From: Clostridium akagii DSM 12554
GTDB taxonomy: Bacteria > Bacillota > Clostridia > Clostridiales > Clostridiaceae
Direction of reading: 5' to 3'
DNA: 64,000 nt
NCBI RefSeq assembly: GCF_000686725.1
Contig: NZ_JMLK01000015.1
Coordinates: forward strand, 1 to 64,000
The notes under the pieces were generated by a model. The model searched no databases and was not told the DNA's origin. It was given only the letters and a program-made list of their open reading frames with translations. This document shows, in pieces, positions 8,224 through 17,149 of this stretch (positions are counted from its first letter, which is position 1; every line of letters begins with the position of its first letter). The position numbers and the translations under genes were made by a program.

Positions 8224-9324
8224 ATGAGCGAAATTAAAGGTTTATTTAAGAATATGCCCAAATTAGTCATTGGTGATTTAATTGCAAATCTACCAATTGT
8301 TCAAGGAGGTATGGGTGTGGGTATATCACTTTCATCATTAGCGACTGCTGTGGCTAATGAAGGTGGCATAGGAGTGATTTCAGCTGTAGGAATAGGTATG
8401 GACGAACAGGACTTTGTAAAGAATTCACGTGAGGCTAACAAAAGAGCATTTAGAAATGAGATTAGAAAAGCTAAAGAGCAAACAAGTGGAATAATTGGAG
8501 TAAACATTATGGTGGCTATATCTGATTACAAAGAAATTGTTAAAGTAGCTGTTGAAGAGGGGGCAGATATCATTTTCTCGGGTGCAGGACTTCCAATGGA
8601 ACTACCTAATCTAGTAGGTAAGAAAAGTAAGACAAAATTGGTTCCAATAGTTTCATCAGCAAGGGCTGCACGAATTATACTGAAAAGATGGATTGAAAAA
8701 TATGACTGCGTGCCAGATGCATTTGTACTTGAAGGGCCTATGGCGGGTGGACACTTAGGCTTTAAGAAAGAACAAATCTTTGATTCCAATTATTCTTTGG
8801 AAAGGCTAGTTCCAGAAGTGATTAATGAAGTTAAGAAGTATGAGATAAAATACAATATAAATATACCTATAATTGTTGGTGGCGGGATATATTCAGGAGA
8901 AGATATTTATAAATTTATAAATATGGGTGCATCAGGGGTTCAAATGGGAACTCGCTTCGTTGCAACTTATGAATGTGATGCATCTATGGAATTTAAACAG
9001 TCTTATATTGACTGCAAAGAGGAAGATATAGTAATAATAAAAAGTCCTGTTGGATTGCCTGGAAGAGCAATTAGAAATAAATTCTTAGATGATGTGAAAA
9101 ACAATTTAAAAGAACCCTTCAATTGTCCTTTTAAATGTATTCGAACTTGTGATTATAAAAAAAGTCCTTACTGCATCTCCTTGGCATTATTTAATGCTAA
9201 AAAAGGTAACTTAAAAGATGGTTTTGTATTTGCAGGACAGAATGCATATAAAATAAGTGAATTGCTCTCAGTAAAAAAATTGGTCGAATCGTTAAAAGCA
9301 GAGTACAGTTTGGGATACAATTAG
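8224..9324 (+). CDS. Nitronate monooxygenase / 2-nitropropane dioxygenase-like flavoprotein
   Basis: A 366-residue FMN-binding TIM-barrel protein. The N-terminal flavin-binding start PIVQGGMGVGISLSSLATAV, the motif GPMAGGHLGF and the C-terminal phosphate-binding part IIVGGGIYSGEDIYKF with GVQMGTRFV match the family, which oxidises alkyl nitronates. Some relatives act as enoyl-ACP reductases (FabK), so the substrate is uncertain. An AAAGGAGG ribosome site precedes the ATG. The C-terminal part holds a cysteine cluster (CPFKCIRTCDYKKSPYC) that could bind metal. It follows the AI-2E permease by 44 bases. Confidence 0.8.
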   Translation: MSEIKGLFKNMPKLVIGDLIANLPIVQGGMGVGISLSSLATAVANEGGIGVISAVGIGMDEQDFVKNSREANKRAFRNEIRKAKEQTSGIIGVNIMVAISDYKEIVKVAVEEGADIIFSGAGLPMELPNLVGKKSKTKLVPIVSSARAARIILKRWIEKYDCVPDAFVLEGPMAGGHLGFKKEQIFDSNYSLERLVPEVINEVKKYEIKYNINIPIIVGGGIYSGEDIYKFINMGASGVQMGTRFVATYECDASMEFKQSYIDCKEEDIVIIKSPVGLPGRAIRNKFLDDVKNNLKEPFNCPFKCIRTCDYKKSPYCISLALFNAKKGNLKDGFVFAGQNAYKISELLSVKKLVESLKAEYSLGYN

Positions 9325-9417
9325 GAAAATTGAAAAGGTAATATATTTTTGGGATGCAATTAGTCTTGACCTTCCTGTGCAGAGGATAGTTTATATTATT
9401 TATATAGAGGTGAGGAT

Positions 9418-10248
9418 ATGTACAAAATAGGCGACTTTTCTAAAATTACAAATCTTACGGTTAAAGCTTTACGGTATTATGATGGTGAGAATATGCTAAC
9501 TCCATCGTATCGAGATGAAGAAAATTCCTATAGATATTATGATGAAAGTGATTTTGAGAAAGCAGGATTAATTGTTTTGCTACGTAACCTTGATTTTTCT
9601 ATTTCTGAAATTAAAGATGTATTGGATAACTGCGGAAATATAGCCGATTTATCATATTACTTAGAAGAAAAAAAGAATATGATAGAGAGAAAAATTGATG
9701 AAGAAAAAGAATTGATTAGAAAAATAAACCTCTGCATTAAACCAAAGCAGATGGAGGGAATATTTATGAATTATAAAATTAATGTTAAGGAATTTGATCC
9801 GGTTACAGTAGCGTCTATAAGGTATAAAGGAAAGTATAGTGATGTTTCAAAGCATATAGGGAAAATCTATAAAGTTGTAAAGGGAAATGCTTTAGGAAAA
9901 CCTTTTAACTGTTATTATGATGCTGAATTTAAAGAAAATGCGGATATTGAACTTTGTGTGCCGACCAGAAAATTAATTAGTACAGATAATATTACTGGAA
10001 AAACACTACCTCAGATAAAGGCTATTTGCACTACTCACCTTGGGAGTTATGAAAGCCTCAATTTTGCATATAAGGAGTTGCTTGATTATGCAATCAGCCA
10101 TAACATTAAATGTTTAACACCATTTCGCGAAGTATATATAAAGGGTCCGGGTATGATATTTAAGGGTAATCCAAACAAGTTCATAACCGAAATTATCATT
10201 CCATTTGAACAGGAGGCAAGCCGTGGCAAAGGAAAAACTGGATTATAA
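9418..10248 (+). CDS. MerR-family regulator with GyrI-like effector domain
   Basis: A 276-residue transcription factor. Residues 1-70 form the MerR winged helix (YKIGDFSKITNLTVKALRYY, then a Tyr-rich wing). A coiled-coil dimerisation helix spans about 75-110. From about 120 a GyrI/AraC effector-binding domain (PF06445) begins with VKEFDPVTVASIRYKGKYSD. Such BmrR-like proteins sense hydrophobic cations or drugs and twist the promoter to activate it. The last 26 bases overlap the start of the next gene, which also encodes a GyrI-like domain, so the pair is translationally linked. Confidence 0.87.
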   Translation: MYKIGDFSKITNLTVKALRYYDGENMLTPSYRDEENSYRYYDESDFEKAGLIVLLRNLDFSISEIKDVLDNCGNIADLSYYLEEKKNMIERKIDEEKELIRKINLCIKPKQMEGIFMNYKINVKEFDPVTVASIRYKGKYSDVSKHIGKIYKVVKGNALGKPFNCYYDAEFKENADIELCVPTRKLISTDNITGKTLPQIKAICTTHLGSYESLNFAYKELLDYAISHNIKCLTPFREVYIKGPGMIFKGNPNKFITEIIIPFEQEASRGKGKTGL

Positions 10249-10879
10249 GAAGAAATACAAGGATTTATATTCACCAAAAACTAAAGCAACTCTTATTGAT
10301 GTGCCAACCATGAATTTTATTATGGTAGATGGAGAAGGAAATCCAAATGACGAGGGGGGTGCATACCAATCCGCAGTAGAGTTATTGTACGGATTATCAT
10401 ATATCATTAAAATGAGCAAAAAAATGGAGTACCAACCCGTGGGATATTTTGACTATGTTGTTCTGCCACTTGAAGGATTGTGGTGGCTTGAAAATGATAA
10501 CATGGATCTAACGCAAAAGGATAAATACCGCTGGACAGTTATGATTAGACAGCCAGAATTTGTGACCAAGGAAGTATTTGAATGGGCGTGCGCTGAACTG
10601 AAGATAAAAAAACCAAAAATTCATATTTCAAAAGCGCATTTTGAAACTTTTACGGAGGGTTTGTGTGTTCAAATTATGCATATTGGACCATATGATGCTG
10701 AACCTAAAACCATAGCTCAAATCGAAACTTTTATCAAAGAGCAGAATTTAAAAAATGCAATTTCCTCTATTAAAGTTAATGGAAATATAAGAAGGCACCA
10801 TGAAATATATCTGTCAGACCCTAGAAAAACCAAACCTGAAAAACTGAAAACTGTATTAAGACATCCAGTTCAATACTAA
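10223..10879 (+). CDS. GyrI-like small-molecule-binding protein (stand-alone)
   Basis: A 218-residue soluble protein of the GyrI-like domain family (VPTMNFIMVDGEGNPN near the start, LCVQIMHIGPYDAEPKTI in the second half). These proteins bind, and some hydrolyse, hydrophobic drugs. The GTG at 10223 is chosen because AGGAGG (10211-10216) is 6 bases upstream, giving MAKEKLDYKKKYKDLYSP as N-terminus. The gene begins inside the 3' end of the MerR gene. Presumably the two proteins share a ligand, the first as sensor and the second as sponge or enzyme (inference). Confidence 0.8.
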   Translation: MAKEKLDYKKKYKDLYSPKTKATLIDVPTMNFIMVDGEGNPNDEGGAYQSAVELLYGLSYIIKMSKKMEYQPVGYFDYVVLPLEGLWWLENDNMDLTQKDKYRWTVMIRQPEFVTKEVFEWACAELKIKKPKIHISKAHFETFTEGLCVQIMHIGPYDAEPKTIAQIETFIKEQNLKNAISSIKVNGNIRRHHEIYLSDPRKTKPEKLKTVLRHPVQY

Positions 10880-10923
10880 TGTATCCTCCATGCTTTGAGT
10901 ATTTAAAACATGGAGGATACATT
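10878..10923. terminator. Long inverted repeat after the GyrI-like gene
   Basis: A perfect 15-bp stem (10878-10892 with 10909-10923) starts inside the stop codon and has a 16-base loop. No T run follows, so it may stabilise the 3' end or terminate weakly. Confidence 0.5.
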
Positions 10924-10993
10924 AGATGTGCAGTTCAAGATGCAAAAAACTTTATTAATTAAATGGGAGTATACTACCTATTATTTATAAATT

Positions 10994-11022
10994 TTGACAT
11001 TAAAGGCATGTATCATTATACT
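10994..11022 (+). promoter_or_regulatory. Promoter of the metallo-hydrolase gene
   Basis: TTGACA (10994-10999) and TATACT (11017-11022), 17 bases apart, about 40 bases before the start codon. Confidence 0.6.
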
Positions 11023-11060
11023 GTAAGTGAGCATTTATATTAAAGTTGGAGGAATGATTT

Positions 11061-11753
11061 ATGGTAGAAAAAAGTTCTTACAAAATTATCCCCATACATT
11101 TTGGAATGGTGTATGCATTTCTTCTTAAAGGTAAAAATGGTAGAAGTATTATCATCGACTGTGGTATACCTGGTTCAAACAAGAATATTTTGGAAGCGAT
11201 GAACAAAGCTGGTATAGAGTATAAAGATGTGCAATTAATAATTATTACACATGGTCATTCCGATCATATGGGTTCAAGTTATGATTTAAGAAAAATTACG
11301 GGGGCAAAGACAGTCATTCATAAATTTGATTTAGATATAATCAAAACTGGAAAGAATCCAAAATTGCATCCTACAAATGCCATAGGGAAAGTCTTTAGCC
11401 TCTTTTTAGGTAAAACAATAAAGAATTTTACAACCTATGATCCAGAGATTATCATAGAAGGCGAAATGCCACTTTATGAATTTGGCTTTGAAGGTAAGAT
11501 TATAGAAACTCCTGGGCACACTAATGGATCAATTTCTGTTGCTTTGGATGATGGTAATATTTTTGTTGGAGATTTAATTATGGGTGGAATGCTTAGTAAA
11601 GGAAAACCTAATTTACCTATGTATGCTGATAGTATTGAAAAAACTAATGATAGTATTAAAAAGGTTATATCAATGTCACCGAAAATGATTTACTGCGGTC
11701 ACGGTGGTCCGTTTTCACTTGGTGAAATAGAAGGTCTTTCAGAATCTTTCTAA
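11061..11753 (+). CDS. MBL-fold metallo-hydrolase
   Basis: A 230-residue protein with the metallo-beta-lactamase fold. The zinc-binding motif is THGHSDHMGS (about residues 74-83), followed by the third-ligand His in ETPGHTNGSI, the Asp of FVGDLIMGG and the final His of YCGHGGPFS. The layout resembles the glyoxalase II/hydrolase branch rather than true beta-lactamases, and there is no signal peptide. TTGGAGGA precedes the ATG. The substrate is unknown. It stands alone behind its own promoter, with a VOC-fold gene next. Confidence 0.85.
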   Translation: MVEKSSYKIIPIHFGMVYAFLLKGKNGRSIIIDCGIPGSNKNILEAMNKAGIEYKDVQLIIITHGHSDHMGSSYDLRKITGAKTVIHKFDLDIIKTGKNPKLHPTNAIGKVFSLFLGKTIKNFTTYDPEIIIEGEMPLYEFGFEGKIIETPGHTNGSISVALDDGNIFVGDLIMGGMLSKGKPNLPMYADSIEKTNDSIKKVISMSPKMIYCGHGGPFSLGEIEGLSESF

Positions 11754-11811
11754 AACTATGTTATCATGGTAAAATATGATCAATATTTTTTATGAAAAGT
11801 GAGGGAATAAA

Positions 11812-12234
11812 ATGATACAATCTATTGTACACATTGCGTTAGTGGTAAAAGACTATGATGAAGCCATTGAATTTTACACAAAAAAACTTCATTTTACATT
11901 AATTGAAGATACATATCAACAAGAACAAGATAAACGTTGGGTGGTAGTGTCTCCACCAGGTTCGTCAGGAACAACAATATTACTTGCAAGGGCTTCCAAA
12001 CCTGAACAACTATCATTTATTGGAAATCAGTCAGGAGGACGGGTTTTCTTATTTCTTGGAACAGATGATTTTTGGAGAGACTATAATGAAATGATCTCAA
12101 AAGGTATAGAATTTGTTAGAGAACCTAAAGAAGAATCATATGGTACAGTTGCAGTATTCAAAGATTTATATGGTAACCTATGGGATTTGGTGCAGTTTAA
12201 AGAAAGTCATCCAATTGCTAATAGAGTAAAATAA
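11812..12234 (+). CDS. VOC-family (glyoxalase/bleomycin-resistance fold) protein
   Basis: A 140-residue single-chain vicinal-oxygen-chelate protein with the two beta-alpha-beta-beta-beta repeats: HIALVVKDYDEAIEFYTKKL at the N-terminus and GTVAVFKDLYGNLWDLVQF at the C-terminus. The His of the first strand and the Glu/Asp positions of the second would supply metal ligands. The family includes glyoxalase I, dioxygenases and antibiotic-binding proteins, so no substrate can be given. A GTGAGGGA ribosome site lies upstream of the ATG. Confidence 0.82.
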   Translation: MIQSIVHIALVVKDYDEAIEFYTKKLHFTLIEDTYQQEQDKRWVVVSPPGSSGTTILLARASKPEQLSFIGNQSGGRVFLFLGTDDFWRDYNEMISKGIEFVREPKEESYGTVAVFKDLYGNLWDLVQFKESHPIANRVK

Positions 12235-12307
12235 ATAAAATATATAGTTTGCTACTATAATAAGTTGGCACAATATACGTGACCCTTTTAAAATAGTTAA
12301 AAGATAC

Positions 12308-12336
12308 TTCACAAATGTGCAATGATGCACTATAAT
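12308..12336 (+). promoter_or_regulatory. Promoter of the SorC-type gene with overlapping operator motif
   Basis: TTCACA (12308-12313) and TATAAT (12331-12336), 17 bases apart. The motif CACAAATGTGC at 12310-12320 overlaps the -35 box, as expected for autorepression. The same motif recurs before 16017, 17150 and 25606. Confidence 0.6.
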
Positions 12337-12362
12337 ATATATGAGAAATATCTTAGAAAGTA

Positions 12363-13352
12363 GTGATTTATTTGTCAAAATGGGAAGAAACAAGAATTCT
12401 AGTTAAAGTTTCGCAAATGTATTATATAGATGGTCTGACTCAGAACCAAATATCTAACAAACTGGGTATTTATCGAACTACTATTAGCAGACTTTTAAAG
12501 AAGGCAAAAGAAGAAGGTATTGTAAATATTACGATTAAGAGTGAATTCAATGGATGTTTTCAATTAGAAGAAGCTATGGAAAAACGATTTGGATTAAAAG
12601 AAACTTGTATAGTTCCATCAGAAACAATGCAAACTCATGATATTAAATCTCAAATACTTGGATTTGCAGCTGCAGAGTACTTAAAAAGAATAGCTAAAGA
12701 TGGTGATATTATAGGTTTTTCATGGGGAACTACTTTAGCCTCATTATCGAGAGCGCTAACTGATTGTAAAGCGATATCTGCTAATATTGTTCCACTAGTA
12801 GGTGGTTTTAGTGATATAGACAGTGAAAATCATGTATCAGCTATAGTTTCTAAGGTTGCATTAGCTTTTAAAGTAAAAGCCCATTATCTATATGCGCCGG
12901 CGATAACTTCTGACAAGGCCATAAAGGCTGCTGTGATTCAAGATGATAATTACAAAAATATATCACAATTGTGGAAAAAAGTTAATAAAGCTTTTGTAGG
13001 GATAGGTTCACGCCATAAATCTTCGAATTTGGTGTGGTCAAATGAATATAAAAGTAAAGATACAACGGATATAAAAAATAGCAAAGCAGTCGGTGAAATA
13101 TGTTCAAGATTTTATGATGTAAAGGGTGATATAATTGATAGCGATATAAATGATAGAACCATTGGTATAGAATTAGATATGCTAAGAAATCTTGAATATT
13201 CTATTGGAGTAGCAGAATCCCAAGAGAAAGTACCATCCATATTAAGCGCTTTGAAAGGGAAATTCATTAATGTACTAATTACCACTGAAGAGACTGCTAG
13301 GTTGATTTTAGAATTAGATGATCAAATTAAGCGAGTTGAATATGAAAAATGA
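12363..13352 (+). CDS. SorC/DeoR-type sugar-responsive transcriptional regulator
   Basis: A 329-residue regulator. A helix-turn-helix in GLTQNQISNKLGIYRTTISR (about residues 24-45) is followed by the SorC sugar-binding domain (PF04198, NagB/RpiA-like fold), seen in DGDIIGFSWGTTLASLSRAL and the late GVAESQEKVPSILSALKGKF. Members sense phosphorylated sugars. A GTG at 12363 or TTG at 12372 could start it, and neither has a strong ribosome site. The CACAAATGTGC motif shared with the sorbitol promoters suggests it controls the hexitol genes 3-4 kb downstream (inference), although pgi and a HAD gene lie between. Confidence 0.85.
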   Translation: MIYLSKWEETRILVKVSQMYYIDGLTQNQISNKLGIYRTTISRLLKKAKEEGIVNITIKSEFNGCFQLEEAMEKRFGLKETCIVPSETMQTHDIKSQILGFAAAEYLKRIAKDGDIIGFSWGTTLASLSRALTDCKAISANIVPLVGGFSDIDSENHVSAIVSKVALAFKVKAHYLYAPAITSDKAIKAAVIQDDNYKNISQLWKKVNKAFVGIGSRHKSSNLVWSNEYKSKDTTDIKNSKAVGEICSRFYDVKGDIIDSDINDRTIGIELDMLRNLEYSIGVAESQEKVPSILSALKGKFINVLITTEETARLILELDDQIKRVEYEK

Positions 13353-13417
13353 TGATATTATAGCCCATATCTTAAGTTAAATGGGGGACACGGAGTCCCC
13401 TGGGTTATAGGTTAGAT

Positions 13418-14074
13418 TTATAGTAGATTTTTTAGACTAATAACGTCCATTAAACTAATAACTTTGGAATATGCTAATTTTACATGATTTTTAGAAGGCT
13501 CAACTAAATCAGGAATTAAAACGCATCTAATTTTAGCAGCAACAGCAGCCTCTAATCCTCGTTCTGAATCTTCTAGCACTATGGCGTTATCTGGATGTAC
13601 TTTGGATTTTTTGCAGGCGGTTAAAAATATTTCTGGATCTGGTTTACTTTTAGTAACTTCATCCCCACATATAACTTCATCATATTTATCTAACACACCT
13701 GCTATAGAAAGCAGATTTTCAGCCCTCTCTCTTGAACTTGAAGTTGCTACAGCTTTTTTTATTTTATTTTCAGTCAAATAGCTTAGCAATTCATTAAGCC
13801 CTTTTTTAATTCCAAGTCCTTCTGTATCAATAATTTTATTGATGCATTTACCTTGTTCGCTATACATAAAATCAAAGGAAAAATCATCACCAAAACATTT
13901 TTCAAACTGGGCCTGAATTGATTTTTTATTCATTCCAAGGAGCCCTAAAAGAAATTCATTGGATATACTATAATTATATAACTTACCTGTTTCTTTCCAA
14001 GCTCTTATAGTAAGGACTTCGGTATTAAACATAAGTCCATCCATATCAAAAATAACTAATTCAATTTTACTCAT
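13418..14074 (-). CDS. HAD-superfamily hydrolase, beta-phosphoglucomutase/phosphatase-like
   Basis: A 218-residue HAD subfamily IA protein on the minus strand. Motif I is VIFDMDGLMFNTE near the N-terminus (nucleophile and acid Asp pair), motif II the Ser/Thr of AVATSSSRERAE, motif III Lys in SKPDPEIFLTACKK, and motif IV ALEDSERGLEAA-like (VLEDSERG). The ATG at 14074 has six G residues 6 bases upstream, so the longer frame to 14128 is rejected. It may be a sugar-phosphate phosphatase or a beta-phosphoglucomutase. The flanking sugar genes favour a sugar-phosphate substrate. It is divergent from pgi and the only minus-strand gene in the sugar region. Confidence 0.82.
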   Translation of the reverse strand: MSKIELVIFDMDGLMFNTEVLTIRAWKETGKLYNYSISNEFLLGLLGMNKKSIQAQFEKCFGDDFSFDFMYSEQGKCINKIIDTEGLGIKKGLNELLSYLTENKIKKAVATSSSRERAENLLSIAGVLDKYDEVICGDEVTKSKPDPEIFLTACKKSKVHPDNAIVLEDSERGLEAAVAAKIRCVLIPDLVEPSKNHVKLAYSKVISLMDVISLKNLL

Positions 14075-14186
14075 TATTATCCCCCCAAAAAATATGCGAC
14101 AAATCCATTGTAGCATATTTTTTTGCATAATAAATTACACGATTATTAATAATTAAATATTTATATTTATAATTATTTAATTTATA

Positions 14187-14215
14187 TTGACATTTTAGTT
14201 ATATTTATAGATAAT
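14187..14215 (+). promoter_or_regulatory. Promoter of pgi
   Basis: TTGACA (14187-14192) with GATAAT (14210-14215), 17 bases apart, in the divergent gap between the HAD gene and pgi. Confidence 0.5.
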
Positions 14216-14350
14216 TACAATGTAGACATTTGTGATAAAATGAGAATATGTGCATGAATCTATGGTGTTAATTTTAAAATATACTTATATTACTACATGT
14301 TTATAAAATTACAGAGGCAATGATTATTAATTTTTTACGGAGGTGTATTT

Positions 14351-15703
14351 ATGGCTAAAGGATTATCTTTAAATCTAACTAAGGTAGCTTCTTTTTTAGA
14401 AGAACATGAAATTAAATACTTACAACCCATGGTTACAGAAGCACATAATATGCTACACAATAAAACAGGTCAAGGAAATGATTTCTTGGGATGGATTGAT
14501 CTTCCTGTAAATTATGATAAAAAAGAATTTATAAGGATAAAAAGAGCTGCAGAAAAAATAAAAAATGATTCGGATGTACTTATAGTGATTGGAATTGGCG
14601 GCTCTTATTTAGGTGCTAGAGCTGCTATAGAGATGTTATCCCATACATTTCATTCCAATATTTCAAAAGATAAAAGAAAAACACCAGTTATATATTTTGT
14701 TGGAAATAACTTGAGTTCAACATATATGGTTGATTTACTTGAAACTATTGAGGGGAAAGATATTTCTGTTAATGTTATATCAAAATCAGGGACTACAACT
14801 GAACCAGCTGTGGCCTTTAGAATTTTTAAAGATTATATGGAAAAAAAATATGGAAAAGTGGAAGCAAAGGAAAGAATATATGCAACTACTGATAAAGCAA
14901 AAGGAGCTTTGAAAACTCTTGCAGATGTAGAAGGATATGAAACTTTTGTTATTCCAGATGATGTTGGCGGTAGATTTACAGTTTTAACACCAGTTGGATT
15001 ATTACCAATTGCAGCAGCAGGAATAAACATAGATGAAATGATGAAAGGATCAGCGGACGCAAGAGAGGCATACAGCAGGCCAGAATTGGATGAAAATGAT
15101 GCTTATAAGTATGCAGTGACTAGAAATGTTCTTTATAGAAAGGGTAAAACTACAGAAATATTAGTGAATTATGAACCTTGTTTGCATTATTTCGGTGAAT
15201 GGTGGAAACAATTATTTGGTGAGAGTGAAGGCAAGGATGGAAAAGGAATATTTCCAGCAGCAGTTGATTTTTCAACAGATTTGCACTCTATGGGTCAATA
15301 TATCCAAGAGGGTTTAAGAAATATTTCTGAAACAATAATAAACGTTGAAAATCCTAGAAAAAATATTGTAATTGAAGAAAGTGCTGAAAATATAGATGGA
15401 TTAAATTTTTTAGCTGGAAATACAATGGACTACATAAATAAGAAAGCATTTGAAGGTACTATTTTAGCACATAATGATGGTGGGGTACCCAATATAGTAG
15501 TTAATGTACCTGAGTTAACTGCATATTATTTTGGGTATCTAGTCTATTTTTTTGAAAAAGCTTGTGGTATTAGTGGATATTTATCTGGAATAAACCCATT
15601 TAACCAGCCAGGAGTTGAAGCATATAAGAAAAATATGTTTGCACTTCTTGGGAAAAATGGTTATGAATCTCTGAGAAATGAATTAGAAAAAAGATTAAAT
15701 TAA
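14351..15703 (+). CDS. pgi: Glucose-6-phosphate isomerase
   Basis: Interconverts glucose-6-phosphate and fructose-6-phosphate in the cytosol. The 450-residue length is that of the short Gram-positive form. Recognisable blocks are [18 protein letters not shown], the phosphate-binding [32 protein letters not shown] and the C-terminal [18 protein letters not shown] with its catalytic Lys. ACGGAGGTG is well placed before the ATG. It has its own promoter and a strong terminator, so it is probably a single-gene unit beside the hexitol genes whose products enter at fructose-6-phosphate. Confidence 0.95.
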   Translation: MAKGLSLNLTKVASFLEEHEIKYLQPMVTEAHNMLHNKTGQGNDFLGWIDLPVNYDKKEFIRIKRAAEKIKNDSDVLIVIGIGGSYLGARAAIEMLSHTFHSNISKDKRKTPVIYFVGNNLSSTYMVDLLETIEGKDISVNVISKSGTTTEPAVAFRIFKDYMEKKYGKVEAKERIYATTDKAKGALKTLADVEGYETFVIPDDVGGRFTVLTPVGLLPIAAAGINIDEMMKGSADAREAYSRPELDENDAYKYAVTRNVLYRKGKTTEILVNYEPCLHYFGEWWKQLFGESEGKDGKGIFPAAVDFSTDLHSMGQYIQEGLRNISETIINVENPRKNIVIEESAENIDGLNFLAGNTMDYINKKAFEGTILAHNDGGVPNIVVNVPELTAYYFGYLVYFFEKACGISGYLSGINPFNQPGVEAYKKNMFALLGKNGYESLRNELEKRLN

Positions 15704-15786
15704 TCACTATAATAAAATAATCAATGATTGAGAAACATGTGAATGCTACAATTCGCTAAATAAAAATTTAAAAGTGTATTTTGAAT

Positions 15787-15825
15787 AAAAGATGATTCCT
15801 GTATTTTACAGGAATCATCTTTTTA
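15787..15825 (+). terminator. Terminator of pgi
   Basis: A perfect 17-bp stem (15787-15803 with 15807-15823) with a 3-base loop. The right arm itself ends in the T tract. Confidence 0.88.
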
Positions 15826-15875
15826 TGTTTATAAATATTAATTTGGGTATGTGCGCTAAAAAGATAAAATCACTA

Positions 15876-15904
15876 TTGAAAAAGGTTACACAAAGATGTA
15901 TAAT
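15876..15904 (+). promoter_or_regulatory. Promoter of the sorbitol-6-phosphate dehydrogenase gene
   Basis: TTGAAA (15876-15881) and TATAAT (15899-15904), 17 bases apart. Sequence after the -10 (AGATAACAAATGA at 15913-15925, then the palindrome CACATATGTG at 15936-15945) closely parallels the gutM promoter. The rest of the 313-base gap after pgi holds only the pgi terminator. Confidence 0.65.
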
Positions 15905-15932
15905 AAAACAGAAGATAACAAATGAGTAAGCA

Positions 15933-15950
15933 TTGCACATATGTGATGAA
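15933..15950. promoter_or_regulatory. Palindromic operator candidate CACATATGTG
   Basis: A perfect 10-bp palindrome flanked by TTG, about 32 bases after the -10 box. One of four related sites in the window (others at 12310, 17017 and 25536). Binding by the SorC-type regulator is inferred. Confidence 0.5.
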
Positions 15951-16016
15951 ATTCTAGTTGGATTAAAATTAAAATCGAAACTAAATCAATGTTAAAACAT
16001 AAGGAGACTGAAAATT

Positions 16017-16838
16017 ATGCAAAAATCATGGTTGGAATTAGAAGGTAAGACGGTAATAGTTACAGGCGGAGCATCTGGAATAGGCGAAGCTGTGGTTCAA
16101 GAATTTTTAGATAATGGTGCTAATGTAGTTGTGGGTGATATGAATTCTAAGGCACCTGAGTTTAAAATAAAAGCAAATAGTGGAAAAACACTTTATGTAA
16201 AAACTGATATATCAAATGCTATCAGTGTTAATGAAATGGTTGAAAAAGCAAAGCTAGAATTTGGTAGGATTGATATTCTAGTGAATAATGCAGGTATAAA
16301 TATACCTAGACTGCTGGTGGATGCTAAAGAACCACATAGCAAATATGAATTAGATGAAGCTATTTTTGATAAAATAGTAAATGTTAATCAAAAAGGCGTG
16401 TTTTTTTGTACACAAGCAGTAGTTAGAGAAATGGTTAAAGCAAAATCAGGAGTAGTAATAAATATGTCATCTGAAAGTGGACTTGAAGGTTCAGAAGGAC
16501 AAAGTATTTATGCAGCAACAAAAAATGCGGTTAATTCATTTACTAGATCTTGGGCAAAAGAACTAGGTAGACAAGGTATAAGAGTTGTTGGAGTAGCACC
16601 AGGAATTTTAGAAGCAACAGGACTTAGAACCATTGAATATGAAACTGCATTAGCTTATACTCGTGAAATTACGGTAGATGAATTAAGAGCAGGATATAAT
16701 AAAACAACTACAATTCCCCTTGGAAGATCGGGAAAATTGAGCGAAGTGGCAGATTTAGTTTGTTATGTTGCATCCAGCAGGGCAAATTATATTCATGGAG
16801 TAACGTATAATGTAGCGGGAGGAAAAACAAGAGGATAA
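16017..16838 (+). CDS. Sorbitol-6-phosphate 2-dehydrogenase (SDR family)
   Basis: Oxidises sorbitol-6-phosphate, made by the glucitol PTS, to fructose-6-phosphate with NAD+. The 273-residue short-chain dehydrogenase has the cofactor motif TGGASGIG (about residue 16), NNAG, catalytic Ser in NMSSESGLEGSEGQ, YAATK (Tyr/Lys pair) and a family-specific end GVTYNVAGGKTRG. The sequence resembles the SorD/SorF type of the enterobacterial sorbose operon more than SrlD of the enteric sorbitol operon (from memory of the family). It has its own promoter and is separated from gutM by a 311-base regulatory gap. Confidence 0.88.
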   Translation: MQKSWLELEGKTVIVTGGASGIGEAVVQEFLDNGANVVVGDMNSKAPEFKIKANSGKTLYVKTDISNAISVNEMVEKAKLEFGRIDILVNNAGINIPRLLVDAKEPHSKYELDEAIFDKIVNVNQKGVFFCTQAVVREMVKAKSGVVINMSSESGLEGSEGQSIYAATKNAVNSFTRSWAKELGRQGIRVVGVAPGILEATGLRTIEYETALAYTREITVDELRAGYNKTTTIPLGRSGKLSEVADLVCYVASSRANYIHGVTYNVAGGKTRG

Positions 16839-16891
16839 TGAGATTAAATTGTGACATGTATAGTGATGTTCATGTATGATGGAACTAGGTG

Positions 16892-16926
16892 TTAAGGGAA
16901 GTTAGTAAAGAGATATCTTCCCTTAA
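16892..16926 (+). terminator. Hairpin after the sorbitol dehydrogenase gene
   Basis: TTAAGGGAAG (16892-16901) pairs with CTTCCCTTAA (16917-16926), with a 15-base loop. No T run follows, so termination may be partial. Confidence 0.5.
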
Positions 16927-16955
16927 ATAAAAAATATAATTAATTTAAATATCTA

Positions 16956-16983
16956 TTGTAAAAGACTGCAATTAGTGTATAAT
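16956..16983 (+). promoter_or_regulatory. Promoter of the gutM-glucitol PTS operon
   Basis: TTGTAA (16956-16961) and TATAAT (16978-16983), 16 bases apart. AGATAACACAAATGA at 16992-17006 and the CACAAATGTGC motif at 17017-17027 repeat the layout of the dehydrogenase promoter at 15876. Confidence 0.6.
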
Positions 16984-17016
16984 AAAATTAAAGATAACAC
17001 AAATGACACGCACACT

Positions 17017-17027
17017 CACAAATGTGC
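17017..17027. promoter_or_regulatory. Operator candidate CACAAATGTGC
   Basis: Same motif as at 12310-12320, 34 bases after the -10 box of the gutM promoter. The regulator is inferred to be the SorC-type protein. Confidence 0.5.
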
Positions 17028-17062
17028 AAAGAGATAGTTAACGAATTTGTTAATATCAGCCA

Positions 17063-17076
17063 AGTAAACGTTTAAA
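17063..17076. promoter_or_regulatory. cre-like site (catabolite repression)
   Basis: The palindrome TAAACGTTTA (17065-17074) lies in a 14-base window that matches most positions of the Firmicute cre consensus TGNAANCGNWNNCA. It would let CcpA repress the glucitol PTS when a better sugar is present. Confidence 0.45.
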
Positions 17077-17149
17077 ATGAAATATATCATAATAAAGATG
17101 TTGAGTTCACAAAAAATGTTTAAACGTAAAAATAGAAAGGAGAATTAAT

